Notes: generated from the letters alone by a model not told the origin. A stretch of 11,831 nt of DNA from Actinomycetes bacterium (GCA_023429855.1 JAEZDB010000149.1:1-11831), one strand, 5' to 3'. Shown: positions 1 through 6,522, counted from the first letter of the stretch. Made by a program: numbers and translations.

Positions 1-582
1 CCGCCCCCGGCGGCGGCCACCCGCCCCGAGCTGGTCGCCGCCGCGCACCACCACGACTCGGTCCTGCAGACGCTGTCGCTGATCCAGCGCAGCGCCGACG
101 ACCCGGCTCGCGTGCAGCAGCTCGCGCGGCAGCAGGAGCGCAGCCTGCGGGCCTGGCTCGCGGGCCGCGACGACAAGGCCGGCAAGACGCTCGCCGCCGC
201 CGTTCGGCTGGTGGCGCAGGAGGTCGAGGACGAGCAGCCCGGTGCCGTGATCGAGGTCGTCGCTGTCGGCGACGCGCCGCTCGACCCCGAGGCCGACGCC
301 ATGGTTCGCGCCGCCCGCGAGGCGCTGCGCAACGCCGTTCGCCACGCGGGCAGTCCGGTGCGGGTGTTCGTGGAGGTCGCGGACGGCGTCCGCGAGCTGT
401 TCGTCCGCGACACCGGCTCGGGCTTCGACCTCGATGCCGTGGCCGACGAGCGCCGCGGCGTGCGAGACGCGATCATCGGCCGCATGGAGCACGTCGGCGG
501 CGCCGCCACGATCGACAGCAGCGCCGCCGGCACCGAGATCGCACTGCGACTCCCGCCTCCGGGCGAAGGCGGATCGCGGTGA
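1..582 (+). CDS. Sensor histidine kinase, NarL/DesK type, 3' part (5' end outside window)
   Basis: The frame is open from base 1, so this is the C-terminal 193 residues of a longer kinase. It should autophosphorylate on histidine and pass the phosphate to the response regulator overlapping its 3' end. A HisKA_3-like phosphoacceptor helix is visible near the left edge: three histidines then D-S-V-L-Q-T-L, with the His before Asp (bases 52-54) the likely phosphosite. The ATP-binding domain follows: N box R-E-A-L-R-N-A-V-R-H-A-G (about 325-354), G1 box D-T-G-S-G-F-D (about 409-429), then G-V-R-D-A-I-I-G-R-M-E-H-V-G-G. From memory, that last form is a common actinobacterial variant of the usual G-L-G-L box. 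The sensor domain is not in the window, so the signal is unknown. Codons are almost all G/C at the third position. Confidence 0.93.
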   Translation, partial: PPPAAATRPELVAAAHHHDSVLQTLSLIQRSADDPARVQQLARQQERSLRAWLAGRDDKAGKTLAAAVRLVAQEVEDEQPGAVIEVVAVGDAPLDPEADAMVRAAREALRNAVRHAGSPVRVFVEVADGVRELFVRDTGSGFDLDAVADERRGVRDAIIGRMEHVGGAATIDSSAAGTEIALRLPPPGEGGSR

Positions 583-1253
583 TGACCGTCGGGACCCCGG
601 ATGCGTCCGGGTCGCTGCCGACCGTCGTCCTCGTCGACGATCACGGCCTGTTTCGCGCGGGCGTGCGCAGCGAGCTGGCCGGCCAGGTCCACGTGGTCGG
701 CGAAGCAGCCGATGTCGAAGCCGCCGTCGCGACGACCCTCAAGGCCGCGCCCGACGTCGTCCTCCTCGACGTCCACCTGCCCGGTGGCGGCGGCGTCGCC
801 GTCCTGGAGGCCGTCCTCGCGCGGCGGCCGAAGCAGATGGTTCTCGCGCTCACGGTGAGCGACGCGCCCGAGGACGTGATCGCCGTCGTGCGCGCCGGGG
901 CCCGCGGCTACGTCGAAAAGTCGATCTCGACCGACGACCTCGTCGCTGCGATCCACAGCGTCGCCGCGGGCGAGCCCGTGTTCAGCTCGCGGCTCGCCGG
1001 CTTCGTACTCGAGGCGTTTTCCGGCCGCGCCCCCGTCGGCGCCGTCGACCCCGAGGTCGAGTCGCTCACCCCGCGCGAACGCGACGTGCTGCGCCTCATC
1101 GCCCGCGGCTACAGCTACAAGCAGGCCGCCCTCAAACTCGACATCAGCCCGCGCACCGTCGAGACTCATGTGTCGGCGGTGCTGCGCAAGCTGCAGCTGT
1201 CGAGCCGCCACGAACTCGCGCACTGGGCGAGTCGCCGCGGGCTCGCGGACTGA
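579..1253 (+). CDS. Response regulator, NarL/LuxR family
   Basis: Two-domain transcriptional regulator of 224 residues, usual size for the family. The receiver domain (about 14-130) has the acidic pair D20-D21, phosphoacceptor D64 in V-L-L-D-V-H-L-P, T92 and K114. A linker leads to a LuxR-type helix-turn-helix (about 160-220) containing L-T-P-R-E-R-D-V-L and the recognition-helix region S-P-R-T-V-E-T-H-V. The start is GTG at 579, inside a GTGA overlap with the kinase stop, or ATG at 582; AAGG at 566-569 is spaced for either. The overlap implies co-transcription and translational coupling with the kinase, its presumed partner. Targets cannot be read from the sequence; the adjacent cassette is a possible but unproven target. 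Confidence 0.95.
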   Translation: MMTVGTPDASGSLPTVVLVDDHGLFRAGVRSELAGQVHVVGEAADVEAAVATTLKAAPDVVLLDVHLPGGGGVAVLEAVLARRPKQMVLALTVSDAPEDVIAVVRAGARGYVEKSISTDDLVAAIHSVAAGEPVFSSRLAGFVLEAFSGRAPVGAVDPEVESLTPRERDVLRLIARGYSYKQAALKLDISPRTVETHVSAVLRKLQLSSRHELAHWASRRGLAD

Positions 1254-1289
1254 CACGCTAGCGCATTCGAGTCACATCGGCGGCTCGTC

Positions 1290-1295
1290 TACGGT
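1290..1295 (+). promoter_or_regulatory. Candidate -10 element of a near-leaderless promoter
   Basis: TACGGT lies 10 bases before the ATG at 1306, in the 52-base gap after the response regulator. The same hexamer stands before the membrane gene at 11423. There is no purine-rich ribosome binding site between it and the ATG, so a very short or absent leader is likely. I see no convincing -35 box. Confidence 0.4.
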
Positions 1296-1305
1296 GTGCG
1301 GGCAC

Positions 1306-2457
1306 ATGGGGGAGAACGCACAGCGGCCGATGTTCAAACGACCTGACCCGCCAGAGGTTCGCGGCCCAGACGGCTTGTACTTGAAGGAGTTTGTCGATCC
1401 GCCTTCGCCGGGCGAAGTCCTGGTGATCCGCGCGTTTAGCGGAGTGATCGCGGTGATCGTCGCGGCCGGAGCCGTCATGGCCATTGTCGACCAGAACATC
1501 GTTTGGCTCCTGCCCGCGGTGTTTGCGTTCGTGGCGTACCCGTCTCGCGGCCCGGGCTGGCTGCCAGATAGCTGGAAGACCACGATGCGGTACTGGCTGC
1601 ATTACTCGTGGCGTGGCGAACGAGCGAAGCCAGAACGGCTGATCACCGAGCGCGAGGCCGACTACAAACGCAACACCTACGCCGACGAGATGGCCCGAGA
1701 AGCCCTGCCAGGCTGGATTCGCGCGGGCCTGTCGGACGGCTCCGCGCCGCGCGCGGACTACGAGCCCAGGTTCACGCGGTTTGCCGACAGGATCGAGCTG
1801 ACGGTGCAGGACGTCGACGGCGTCTGCATGGCACTGGGCTGGCCAGGCGGGGGTTTGGCCCGCGGTCTGGCACGCGCTCCTGACCCGCGGGAGCATAGGG
1901 CCCAACTCGACCGCCTGATCGAGGCCGGGATCCTCCGACGCACCGCACTCGAGGTCCCATCAGCTCGCAGCGCGCGCTTCTTCGGCCCCGGCAACGCAGA
2001 GCTCGTGCCAGAGCAGGTCGGGCTGCTGGGGGTCGCGCTTTGCGCTGAGCATGTCGTGTTGGTGCAATGGCCCGAGGGCCCCGCCTGGCACGACTTTCAA
2101 TGCGCCGCCGTTCCCGGCCGGATGGTGGTCGTCGAAGACGATCGTTCGGACAAGGGTCCCGTCCGGACGGGGGGCGGGCCCGAGACTCGGCTGCGGTTCT
2201 CCGCGATGTCGGCTTCGGCGGTGGTTGAGCGCGTGGTCGACGCAGCACAGTGGTCGACTGGAGAGACCGAAGACCACTACCTCTGGCTCAAGCGGCCGGG
2301 CGACGGATCTCAGTGGCGGGTCAGCCGTCCCGAGGGAGACACCGTGAAGGTGGGTGCGTCGACGCGCGGCGGCTGGAAGCACCACTCGCTATCGGTCGAT
2401 GAGTTTCGTCGACTCGTTCGCGACGTGATCGAGGCGCCGAAACCTGACCGTGAATAG
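1306..2457 (+). CDS. Membrane-anchored EspG-like protein (cassette A)
   Basis: 383 residues with no named family I can be sure of. Residues about 40-61 and 64-78 form a transmembrane hairpin, followed by an aromatic/basic juxtamembrane stretch ending in W-R-G-E-R-A-K-P (102-109). Then come a linker helix with W-I-R-A-G (136-140), a segment from I-E-L-T (163) through L-I-E-A-G-I-L (204-210) to L-L-G-V-A-L (240-245) and W255, and a C-terminal part ending in a helix near 'SVDEFRRLVRDVI'. The same order occurs in the protein encoded at 7648-8631, so the two are paralogs; the soluble core resembles EspG chaperones of type VII secretion. The two-helix-plus-cytosolic-domain layout also recalls EccE or TcpE/PrgI-like proteins, without motif support. 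ATG 1306 is preferred over in-frame GTG 1294 and ATG 1330. A/T at third positions is commoner than in the flanking regulator and heme genes. Confidence 0.6.
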   Translation: MGENAQRPMFKRPDPPEVRGPDGLYLKEFVDPPSPGEVLVIRAFSGVIAVIVAAGAVMAIVDQNIVWLLPAVFAFVAYPSRGPGWLPDSWKTTMRYWLHYSWRGERAKPERLITEREADYKRNTYADEMAREALPGWIRAGLSDGSAPRADYEPRFTRFADRIELTVQDVDGVCMALGWPGGGLARGLARAPDPREHRAQLDRLIEAGILRRTALEVPSARSARFFGPGNAELVPEQVGLLGVALCAEHVVLVQWPEGPAWHDFQCAAVPGRMVVVEDDRSDKGPVRTGGGPETRLRFSAMSASAVVERVVDAAQWSTGETEDHYLWLKRPGDGSQWRVSRPEGDTVKVGASTRGGWKHHSLSVDEFRRLVRDVIEAPKPDRE

Positions 2458-2468
2458 CGCGACTGGAG

Positions 2469-2496
2469 TTGACACAATTTCGTAAACCCGTACTCT
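2469..2496 (+). promoter_or_regulatory. Sigma70-type leaderless promoter of the WXG/EspG operon
   Basis: TTGACA (2469-2474), a 16-base spacer and TACTCT (2491-2496) lie between the gene ending at 2457 and the GTG at 2503. The start codon begins 7 bases after the -10 box, where transcription should start, and there is no ribosome binding site between them. The mRNA is therefore probably leaderless. The match to the consensus -35 is exact, unusual in such GC-rich DNA. Confidence 0.75.
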
Positions 2497-2502
2497 GCGC
2501 GC

Positions 2503-2898
2503 GTGTCCTTCGCTGATCAGATCGCGACTGCGCTGCACGCCGCGCAGCGTGACCTTGCCCGGCTTGGCGACAAGCCGAAGGGCGACGTCCAAGGTATGCG
2601 GGGCTTGGCAAGAGCGCTTCGTGCTGAGGCGCAGACCGTGTCGACTGAGGCGAGCGCGGCGCGAGCCGTTCCGCGCAGCGTGGTGTTCAGCGGCCCGGGG
2701 CGGCCTGGACTCGATGGTCAGGCGGCACAGGTGTCGTGGGCGCTGCAGGGCGTGGTCGGTCAGCTGGAAGGCGCTGCTGCGCGAGTCGACGCTGAGGCGG
2801 CGAAGATCGATCTCAAGCAGAAGCAATGGGCACGTGATCGCAAGCGGCTGCAGGGCCTGATCTCGTCGCTCGGTGCTCAGCTCAGGAGCGCCGGATGA
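2503..2898 (+). CDS. WXG100-like small helical protein, possible type VII secretion substrate
   Basis: 131-residue, Ala/Arg/Gln-rich protein predicted almost wholly helical. An N-terminal helix (about 1-21, with A-Q-R-D-L near 14-18) is followed by a G-D-K-P-K-G-D turn (22-28) and a helix to about 53. A 'VVFSGPGRPGL' turn (60-70) then leads to two helices with W79 and W109. F-x-G-P before a long helix is typical of actinobacterial WXG100-type proteins, but the classical W-x-G hairpin is not present, so the assignment rests on size, composition and context. It is first in an operon; its stop overlaps the next start (ATGA at 2895-2898). The GTG at 2503 sits one transcription-start distance from TACTCT. 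A truncated paralog lies at 6532-6654. Confidence 0.6.
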   Translation: MSFADQIATALHAAQRDLARLGDKPKGDVQGMRGLARALRAEAQTVSTEASAARAVPRSVVFSGPGRPGLDGQAAQVSWALQGVVGQLEGAAARVDAEAAKIDLKQKQWARDRKRLQGLISSLGAQLRSAG

Positions 2899-4058
2899 AG
2901 GTCGAGTTCGATGTAGCGTCGATGCAGCACGGCGCGCGCCGAGCGACAGCGCTCGGGACTGCCGTGGCCGGGAGTGGACGCCGCGTCGGCGGGTTGCCGA
3001 TCCCCGAAGGCACACCGCCTGAGATCGCGGGCGAGCTGCGCTCGGCCGCGTCGTCGCTGAACGGCGCGGCCCGGTCGCTGTCGTCGCAGAGCACGTGGCT
3101 GAACGCCCAAGCGCAGCTGGCGGTCCTCGCCGACTCCCCGCTGGGCTCGATCGTCTGGAAGTTCTCGCCGCCGCTGCTGTCGCCCTTCAAACCGCTGAAC
3201 ATCGCAGTCAAGCCGCTGCGCAAGCCCAAGAACCCGTGGGGTCCGGACTTCCTGCACGACGCCGCGCACACCGTCGGCACGGTGCCGAACAACGTCTACA
3301 TGTTCGGCAAGGGCTTCACCCTCAAAGCAGGCAGCGCCGTCGTCGACATCACGAAGCTCGCCGGCGTGCTGAGCGCCCTTCCATACACCCCCGGTGGTTA
3401 CCTGCTGCCGAAGAACGACCCCCGGCGCAAGTGGCGCAATGAGTACGCGCAGGGGGTGGTGTGGGCCTACAAGAACCCGAAGGAGTTCGCCAAGGCCATC
3501 GGCGCCACCGTCTATGCGGGGGAGGAGCACAAGAAGTACGGAACCGCCGGCGGGCTCGGCGCCAACACGTTCGACATCGCCTCGATGTTCTTCGGAGTCG
3601 GCGAGATCGCGGCGGCCGCTCGCGGAAGCCGTGCTTTTGCGAAGGCAACGAAGCTCGCGCCCGCCCATCAACGTGCGGGTACCGAGGCGCGCACAGCCCG
3701 CGAGGCGTCCGACAACCTGCACCGTCGAAACGACCCAGCCCCGCGGCCGGGGGAGTCCAACGCAGAGTTTCGCTTGCGAGAGCGGAGTCATCAGATCGAG
3801 AACTCCACCGCGCGTGGCCGGGCAGAGTCGGCCGAGCGGATTCACCGTGAGCTTGAGCAGCGGTACCTCCGCGCGAGAGCGGAAGCGGCCGCTGCGCAGA
3901 CGGAACTCGAGCAGGCGATGGCGAAGACGCCGCGCGAACTCGCCCGCGACCAGGCAATTGGCACCGGACTGAACACCTTGACCGAGCCGGCCAAGCACTC
4001 CGAGGCGCAGCAGCGCGCAGAGGCGCGGGAGCAAGCTCGCGCCGGGAGACCGCGATGA
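2895..4058 (+). CDS. WXG100-like protein with pre-toxin-like middle and coiled-coil tail
   Basis: 387 residues. Residues 1-90 are WXG100-like: P-P-E-I-A-G-E-L-R-S-A-A-S-S-L (41-55), then S-T-W-L-N-A-Q-A-Q-L (66-75). Residues about 90-255 hold a Pro-rich linker and a segment with 'WAYKNPKEFAKAIGATVYAG' and a hydrophobic 'ANTFDIASMFFGVGEIAAAA', a layout I associate with the pre-toxin region of LXG/WXG polymorphic toxins. The last 130 residues are charged and coiled-coil-like, rich in Glu, Arg, Ala and Gln. I recognise no nuclease, deaminase, ADP-ribosyltransferase or other toxin domain, so it may be a structural effector, a toxin of unknown type or a shortened toxin. AGGAG at 2884-2888 supports ATG 2895; the start overlaps the upstream stop and the stop overlaps the next start. 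Confidence 0.6.
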   Translation: MKVEFDVASMQHGARRATALGTAVAGSGRRVGGLPIPEGTPPEIAGELRSAASSLNGAARSLSSQSTWLNAQAQLAVLADSPLGSIVWKFSPPLLSPFKPLNIAVKPLRKPKNPWGPDFLHDAAHTVGTVPNNVYMFGKGFTLKAGSAVVDITKLAGVLSALPYTPGGYLLPKNDPRRKWRNEYAQGVVWAYKNPKEFAKAIGATVYAGEEHKKYGTAGGLGANTFDIASMFFGVGEIAAAARGSRAFAKATKLAPAHQRAGTEARTAREASDNLHRRNDPAPRPGESNAEFRLRERSHQIENSTARGRAESAERIHRELEQRYLRARAEAAAAQTELEQAMAKTPRELARDQAIGTGLNTLTEPAKHSEAQQRAEAREQARAGRPR

Positions 4059-4726
4059 ACGCCACCGGCGAACTGCTCCTCTCGGGACCTGAGTTCGGGC
4101 TGCTCGCGGCGCTCGGTGCCGTCGAGCCGCTCGTACCGTTCGCTGAACCGCCGCTCGACGAGGCCGTCGCTGAGGTTGTGATTAGCGGGCTGCTTTCGCG
4201 GGGCGTGCTGGTACCCGACGGCAACACCGTCTCGATCAACGAGGAGCTGCGACCGCTGCTCGGCGTGACCTTCCTGCCAGGCTCGGCGACGCGCACGGCA
4301 CACAGCGGCCCGAGCGGCCACCAGTCGGCGTCGGTGCTGCGGACCGGCGACGCCGCCGTGCTGCACCGTGTCGACGCCGGCGGCCTCCATCAGCTGGTCG
4401 CGGTCGATGCCGAAGAGGCGCTCCGTCTGCAACGCGAGGTCCTGTCGCTGGAGACGCTGACCGCGGACGCCGGAACCGAGGCGTCGATCACGCTCGACGG
4501 CGTGCTCGACCGCGCTGCGGCTGACGGCGCGAGCGCGTGGAGTGCGGAGCGGCTTGAACGAGCCGACCCTGAAGCCGAGCTTCGGTCACGGCTCGTCATG
4601 GTGGTCGAGGACGACGAAGGTCTCTGGCTCGCGGCGAGCAGGACCGGCGAGCCGCTTGAGGTCGGTCCCGTCGACGCCGCAGCGGCGCGGGCGCTGTTGG
4701 CTGGCGTGCTGGAGACGTCGCGGTGA
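4055..4726 (+). CDS. EspG-like cytosolic protein 1
   Basis: 223 residues, no membrane segment or signal peptide. The N-terminal third matches the locus-wide core: L-L-L-S-G-P-E-F (7-14), then L-L-S-R-G-V-L (46-52), then N-E-E-L-R-P-L-L-G-V (62-71). The end has a strand-like 'RLVMVVEDDEGLWLAA' and a final helix 'VDAAAARALLAGVLE', as in EspG-type proteins. EspG proteins bind secretion substrates in the cytosol and deliver them to the ESX machine; here the obvious partners are the two WXG-like products just upstream. GGGAGA at 4044-4049 and ATG in an ATGA overlap fix the start. The EspG relation is by eye and low in identity, so an independent family of similar fold is possible. Confidence 0.5.
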   Translation: MNATGELLLSGPEFGLLAALGAVEPLVPFAEPPLDEAVAEVVISGLLSRGVLVPDGNTVSINEELRPLLGVTFLPGSATRTAHSGPSGHQSASVLRTGDAAVLHRVDAGGLHQLVAVDAEEALRLQREVLSLETLTADAGTEASITLDGVLDRAAADGASAWSAERLERADPEAELRSRLVMVVEDDEGLWLAASRTGEPLEVGPVDAAAARALLAGVLETSR

Positions 4727-5472
4727 CCAGCGCGGTCGGTCCAATCGAGGCGGTGAGCCTCAGCTCGGCACAGTTCGCGGCACTCGGGCGCTTGGCGGGA
4801 GCCGAGGCGCTACTCGACGGCTGGTTGCCGGAGATCAGCGTGCCGGCTTGGTTCGCAGTCGTCGACGGTCTGGCAGCGCGCGGGCTGCTCGCGAGCGCGG
4901 ATGGCGGCGCCACCTACCGGGCAACCGCTGCGAGCAGACCGCTGATCGACCCCGTCGCTGAGGCTGATCGCGCGTGGTCTGCGTTGGCCGAGACCGACGA
5001 CGGCGTCCTCGGGCGGTTGGTGCTCGGCGCCGAGCGTTCGCTGGTGGGGTTCGACCTCGCGAGCGAAGACGGGCCCGTCCTCGCTCCGATCGCGCAGGAG
5101 GTCGTACCTGCGTTCCTTCTCGATGTGCTCGGGCTAGAGGACGCAGGGACGGATCCGACCGCGGCCGTCGAGCATCAGGTCGGGTTCGACGCGTTCGTCG
5201 CGGCGCTCGCGGGCGAACACTCGGCCGGGCTCGACCAACCGACATTGGCGCACCTGACGGACTTTGCCCGGGCGCTGTCTGCCGCCACCAGCCAGGTTCG
5301 GTTCGAGCGTCGACTCCAGACGCCGGTCGGTGTGGTCGTCGATCACTGCTCCTGGTTCGACGGCGGCGACCTGGGCTGCTGGCGAATGCACCCCAGCGGT
5401 GACACCGTTTCGTTCGCGCAATGCACGCGCGGGCAACTCCGGAGCGTGGTCCTGGATCTCCTTGACGGCTAA
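4723..5472 (+). CDS. EspG-like cytosolic protein 2
   Basis: 249 residues, soluble. It has the same core as its upstream neighbour: V-S-L-S-S-A-Q-F (11-18), then L-A-A-R-G-L-L (50-56). The C-terminal 55 residues are the most EspG-like of the set: a strand pair around V-V-V-D-H-C-S-W-F-D-G-G and L-G-C-W-R-M, then a helix Q-L-R-S-V-V-L-D-L-L. It is last in the four-gene operon and probably arose by tandem duplication with the 4055 gene, giving two putative chaperones for two WXG-like partners. The GTG start overlaps the upstream stop (GTGA at 4723-4726), with GGAG at 4711-4714. A hairpin follows the stop by 9 bases. Confidence 0.52.
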   Translation: MTSAVGPIEAVSLSSAQFAALGRLAGAEALLDGWLPEISVPAWFAVVDGLAARGLLASADGGATYRATAASRPLIDPVAEADRAWSALAETDDGVLGRLVLGAERSLVGFDLASEDGPVLAPIAQEVVPAFLLDVLGLEDAGTDPTAAVEHQVGFDAFVAALAGEHSAGLDQPTLAHLTDFARALSAATSQVRFERRLQTPVGVVVDHCSWFDGGDLGCWRMHPSGDTVSFAQCTRGQLRSVVLDLLDG

Positions 5473-5481
5473 GCAAGCCTG

Positions 5482-5510
5482 CAGCGCCGCTCTAGCGTCG
5501 TGCGGCGCTG
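5482..5510 (+). terminator. Hairpin after the WXG/EspG operon, possible terminator
   Basis: CAGCGCCGC (5482-5490) and GCGGCGCTG (5502-5510) form a perfect 9-bp stem with an 11-base loop, starting 10 bases after the stop at 5472. There is no T-run after it, as in many GC-rich actinobacterial terminators, so its function is a guess from position and stem quality. Confidence 0.45.
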
Positions 5511-5538
5511 GTGGAGCGGCCGCTCTAGCGTCATGCGG
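5486..5538 (+). repeat. Pair of 20-bp direct repeats with an intervening palindrome
   Basis: 5486-5505 and 5519-5538 match at 19 of 20 positions (core GCCGCTCTAGCGTC), offset by 33 bp. The first copy is part of the 5482-5510 hairpin. The second overlaps a perfect 12-bp palindrome, GAGCGGCCGCTC (5514-5525). No third copy is seen in the window. They could be paired protein binding sites or a local duplication. Confidence 0.6.
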
Positions 5539-5671
5539 TGGAGCGCGCTGAACATCGGTGACATTGCGTGCACCGCCACGACGGGTGACGCCGCTCCTGG
5601 ACGCCGCGCGCTGACGCGCCCGGCGCGGCCGGTCGCATTTGCGGTCGGTCCGTTCGCCGGTCAAACTTACG

Positions 5672-5700
5672 GCTCGGGCCCAAATGCCGTTAGCCCGAGC
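5672..5700 (+). repeat. Inverted repeat in the leader of the deacetylase gene
   Basis: GCTCGGGC (5672-5679) and GCCCGAGC (5693-5700) are perfect 8-bp arms around 13 bases, ending 9 bases before the ATG at 5710. In RNA this hairpin would cover the translation start region; in DNA it could be an operator. No purine-rich ribosome binding site is visible between it and the ATG. Confidence 0.5.
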
Positions 5701-5709
5701 GCTTCCCCG

Positions 5710-6450
5710 ATGCGTTCTTCCCTTCACCTCACGTTCGACGACGGGCCGGATCCCGTCTGGACCCCGCGCGTCATAGAGCTACTGGCGCGCTATGGCGCGA
5801 CGGCCACGTTCTTCGTGCTCGGGTGGCGGGTGCGGGAGGCGCCTTCGGTCGTCGCCGAGCTGCTCGAGGCCGGGCACCGCGTCGAACTGCACGGCGACGC
5901 GCACCTCGACCACGAGGTCGCGACGGCGGCCGAGCTGGCCGCCGACACCGACGCGGCGATGCGCCTGCTGCGGGGCCTCGGCGTCGAGCCGGAGTGGTGG
6001 CGTATTCCGTTCGGACGGCCGGGGGCCGCCACCCACGCGTTGGCCGAGCAGCACGGCGTGCGGCTCGCTGGTTGGGATGTCGACACGCACGACTGGCGCG
6101 GCGACGGTTGGGCCTACCAACCAGCCCAGGTCAGCGACGCCGCTGAGCGTGGCGGCGTGGTGCTGCTGCACGACGCGATCGTCCCGGGCGTCGGCCGCAC
6201 GACGGCGACGAACACGCTCGAGATCACCGAGGCGCTGCTCAAGCTGGCCGCTCGCGCACGCACGCCAGTCTCCCCGCTCCCCGCCGCCGACGACACCAGC
6301 TACCGAATCCAGAGCGGCGCGCCCCGCTCTCCGTTCGCGCGCACCGAGTCGACGCAGCGCGCGTGGGGTCGGCTCGACCGCTGGCGCCGCGGCGAGACGT
6401 CCGAGGTTGCCGACACGTCGGGCGTCGAAGGCGAATTGCCGTCGAACTGA
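5710..6450 (+). CDS. Polysaccharide deacetylase family protein (NodB domain)
   Basis: 246 residues. The NodB fold removes acetyl groups from N- or O-acetylated sugars using a metal ion. The five family motifs are visible: T-F-D-D-G-P-D, starting nine residues in; H-G-D-A-H in place of H-[ST]-x-x-H, keeping both metal histidines but with Gly for Ser/Thr; R-I-P-F-G-R-P; D-V-D-T-H-D-W; and V-V-L-L-H-D. The catalytic set thus looks complete. The domain begins right after the ATG, and an upstream extension offers no signal peptide or membrane segment, so the protein appears cytosolic unless exported another way. A polar tail of about 60 residues follows the domain. ATG 5710 is chosen because it just precedes the domain. 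The gene stands alone between the two EspG/WXG cassettes; its substrate is unknown. Confidence 0.88.
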   Translation: MRSSLHLTFDDGPDPVWTPRVIELLARYGATATFFVLGWRVREAPSVVAELLEAGHRVELHGDAHLDHEVATAAELAADTDAAMRLLRGLGVEPEWWRIPFGRPGAATHALAEQHGVRLAGWDVDTHDWRGDGWAYQPAQVSDAAERGGVVLLHDAIVPGVGRTTATNTLEITEALLKLAARARTPVSPLPAADDTSYRIQSGAPRSPFARTESTQRAWGRLDRWRRGETSEVADTSGVEGELPSN

Positions 6451-6459
6451 CGTCGTTAC

Positions 6460-6477
6460 CAGCACACTGCCGTGCTG
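6460..6477 (+). terminator. Weak hairpin after the deacetylase gene
   Basis: CAGCAC (6460-6465) and GTGCTG (6472-6477) pair around 6 bases, followed by TTTG, 10 bases after the stop at 6450. The stem is short and the T-run is only three, so termination is uncertain. Confidence 0.3.
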
Positions 6478-6478
6478 T

Positions 6479-6492
6479 TTGCAGTACTGCGA
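6479..6492. promoter_or_regulatory. Palindromic candidate operator next to a -35 box
   Basis: GCAGTACTGC (6481-6490) is a perfect 10-bp palindrome. Flanking TT and AA extend the dyad with one T-G mismatch on each side. Its centre is about 43 bases upstream of the likely transcription start and ends 2 bases before TTGACA at 6495, the usual place for a site of an activator touching the polymerase, or for a repressor. Nothing like it precedes the sister promoter at 2469. Confidence 0.45.
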
Positions 6493-6494
6493 AA

Positions 6495-6522
6495 TTGACA
6501 CCGACAGATTTCTGCTTAGGAT
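6495..6522 (+). promoter_or_regulatory. Sigma70-type promoter of cassette B
   Basis: TTGACA (6495-6500), a 16-base spacer and TAGGAT (6517-6522) match the -35 and spacer length of the promoter at 2469. The GTG at 6532 follows the -10 box by 9 bases with no ribosome binding site, so the transcript should be leaderless or nearly so. Confidence 0.7.

Noticed and set aside
434..1261. Plus-strand 275-codon open frame overlapping the kinase and regulator
   Set aside because: It is an Arg/Pro/Ala-rich shifted frame over two genes with clear domains.
1168..1305. Upstream extension of the 1306 gene into the response regulator
   Set aside because: It would overlap the regulator by over 80 bases with a Cys/Arg-rich sequence, and a -10-like TACGGT lies just before ATG 1306.
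2877..4034. Long minus-strand open frame (385 codons) opposite the 2895 gene
   Set aside because: Its product is low-complexity, Arg/Gly/Leu-rich with no motif, typical of the mirror frame of GC-rich genes. The plus strand has ribosome binding sites, overlaps and recognisable segments.
5482..5538. CRISPR-like array
   Set aside because: Only two repeat units with a 13-base gap and no cas genes nearby.
5500..5709. N-terminal extension of the deacetylase to GTG 5500
   Set aside because: The extra 70 residues are compositionally unlike a signal peptide or domain and would cross the direct repeats and the leader inverted repeat; the NodB domain begins just after ATG 5710.
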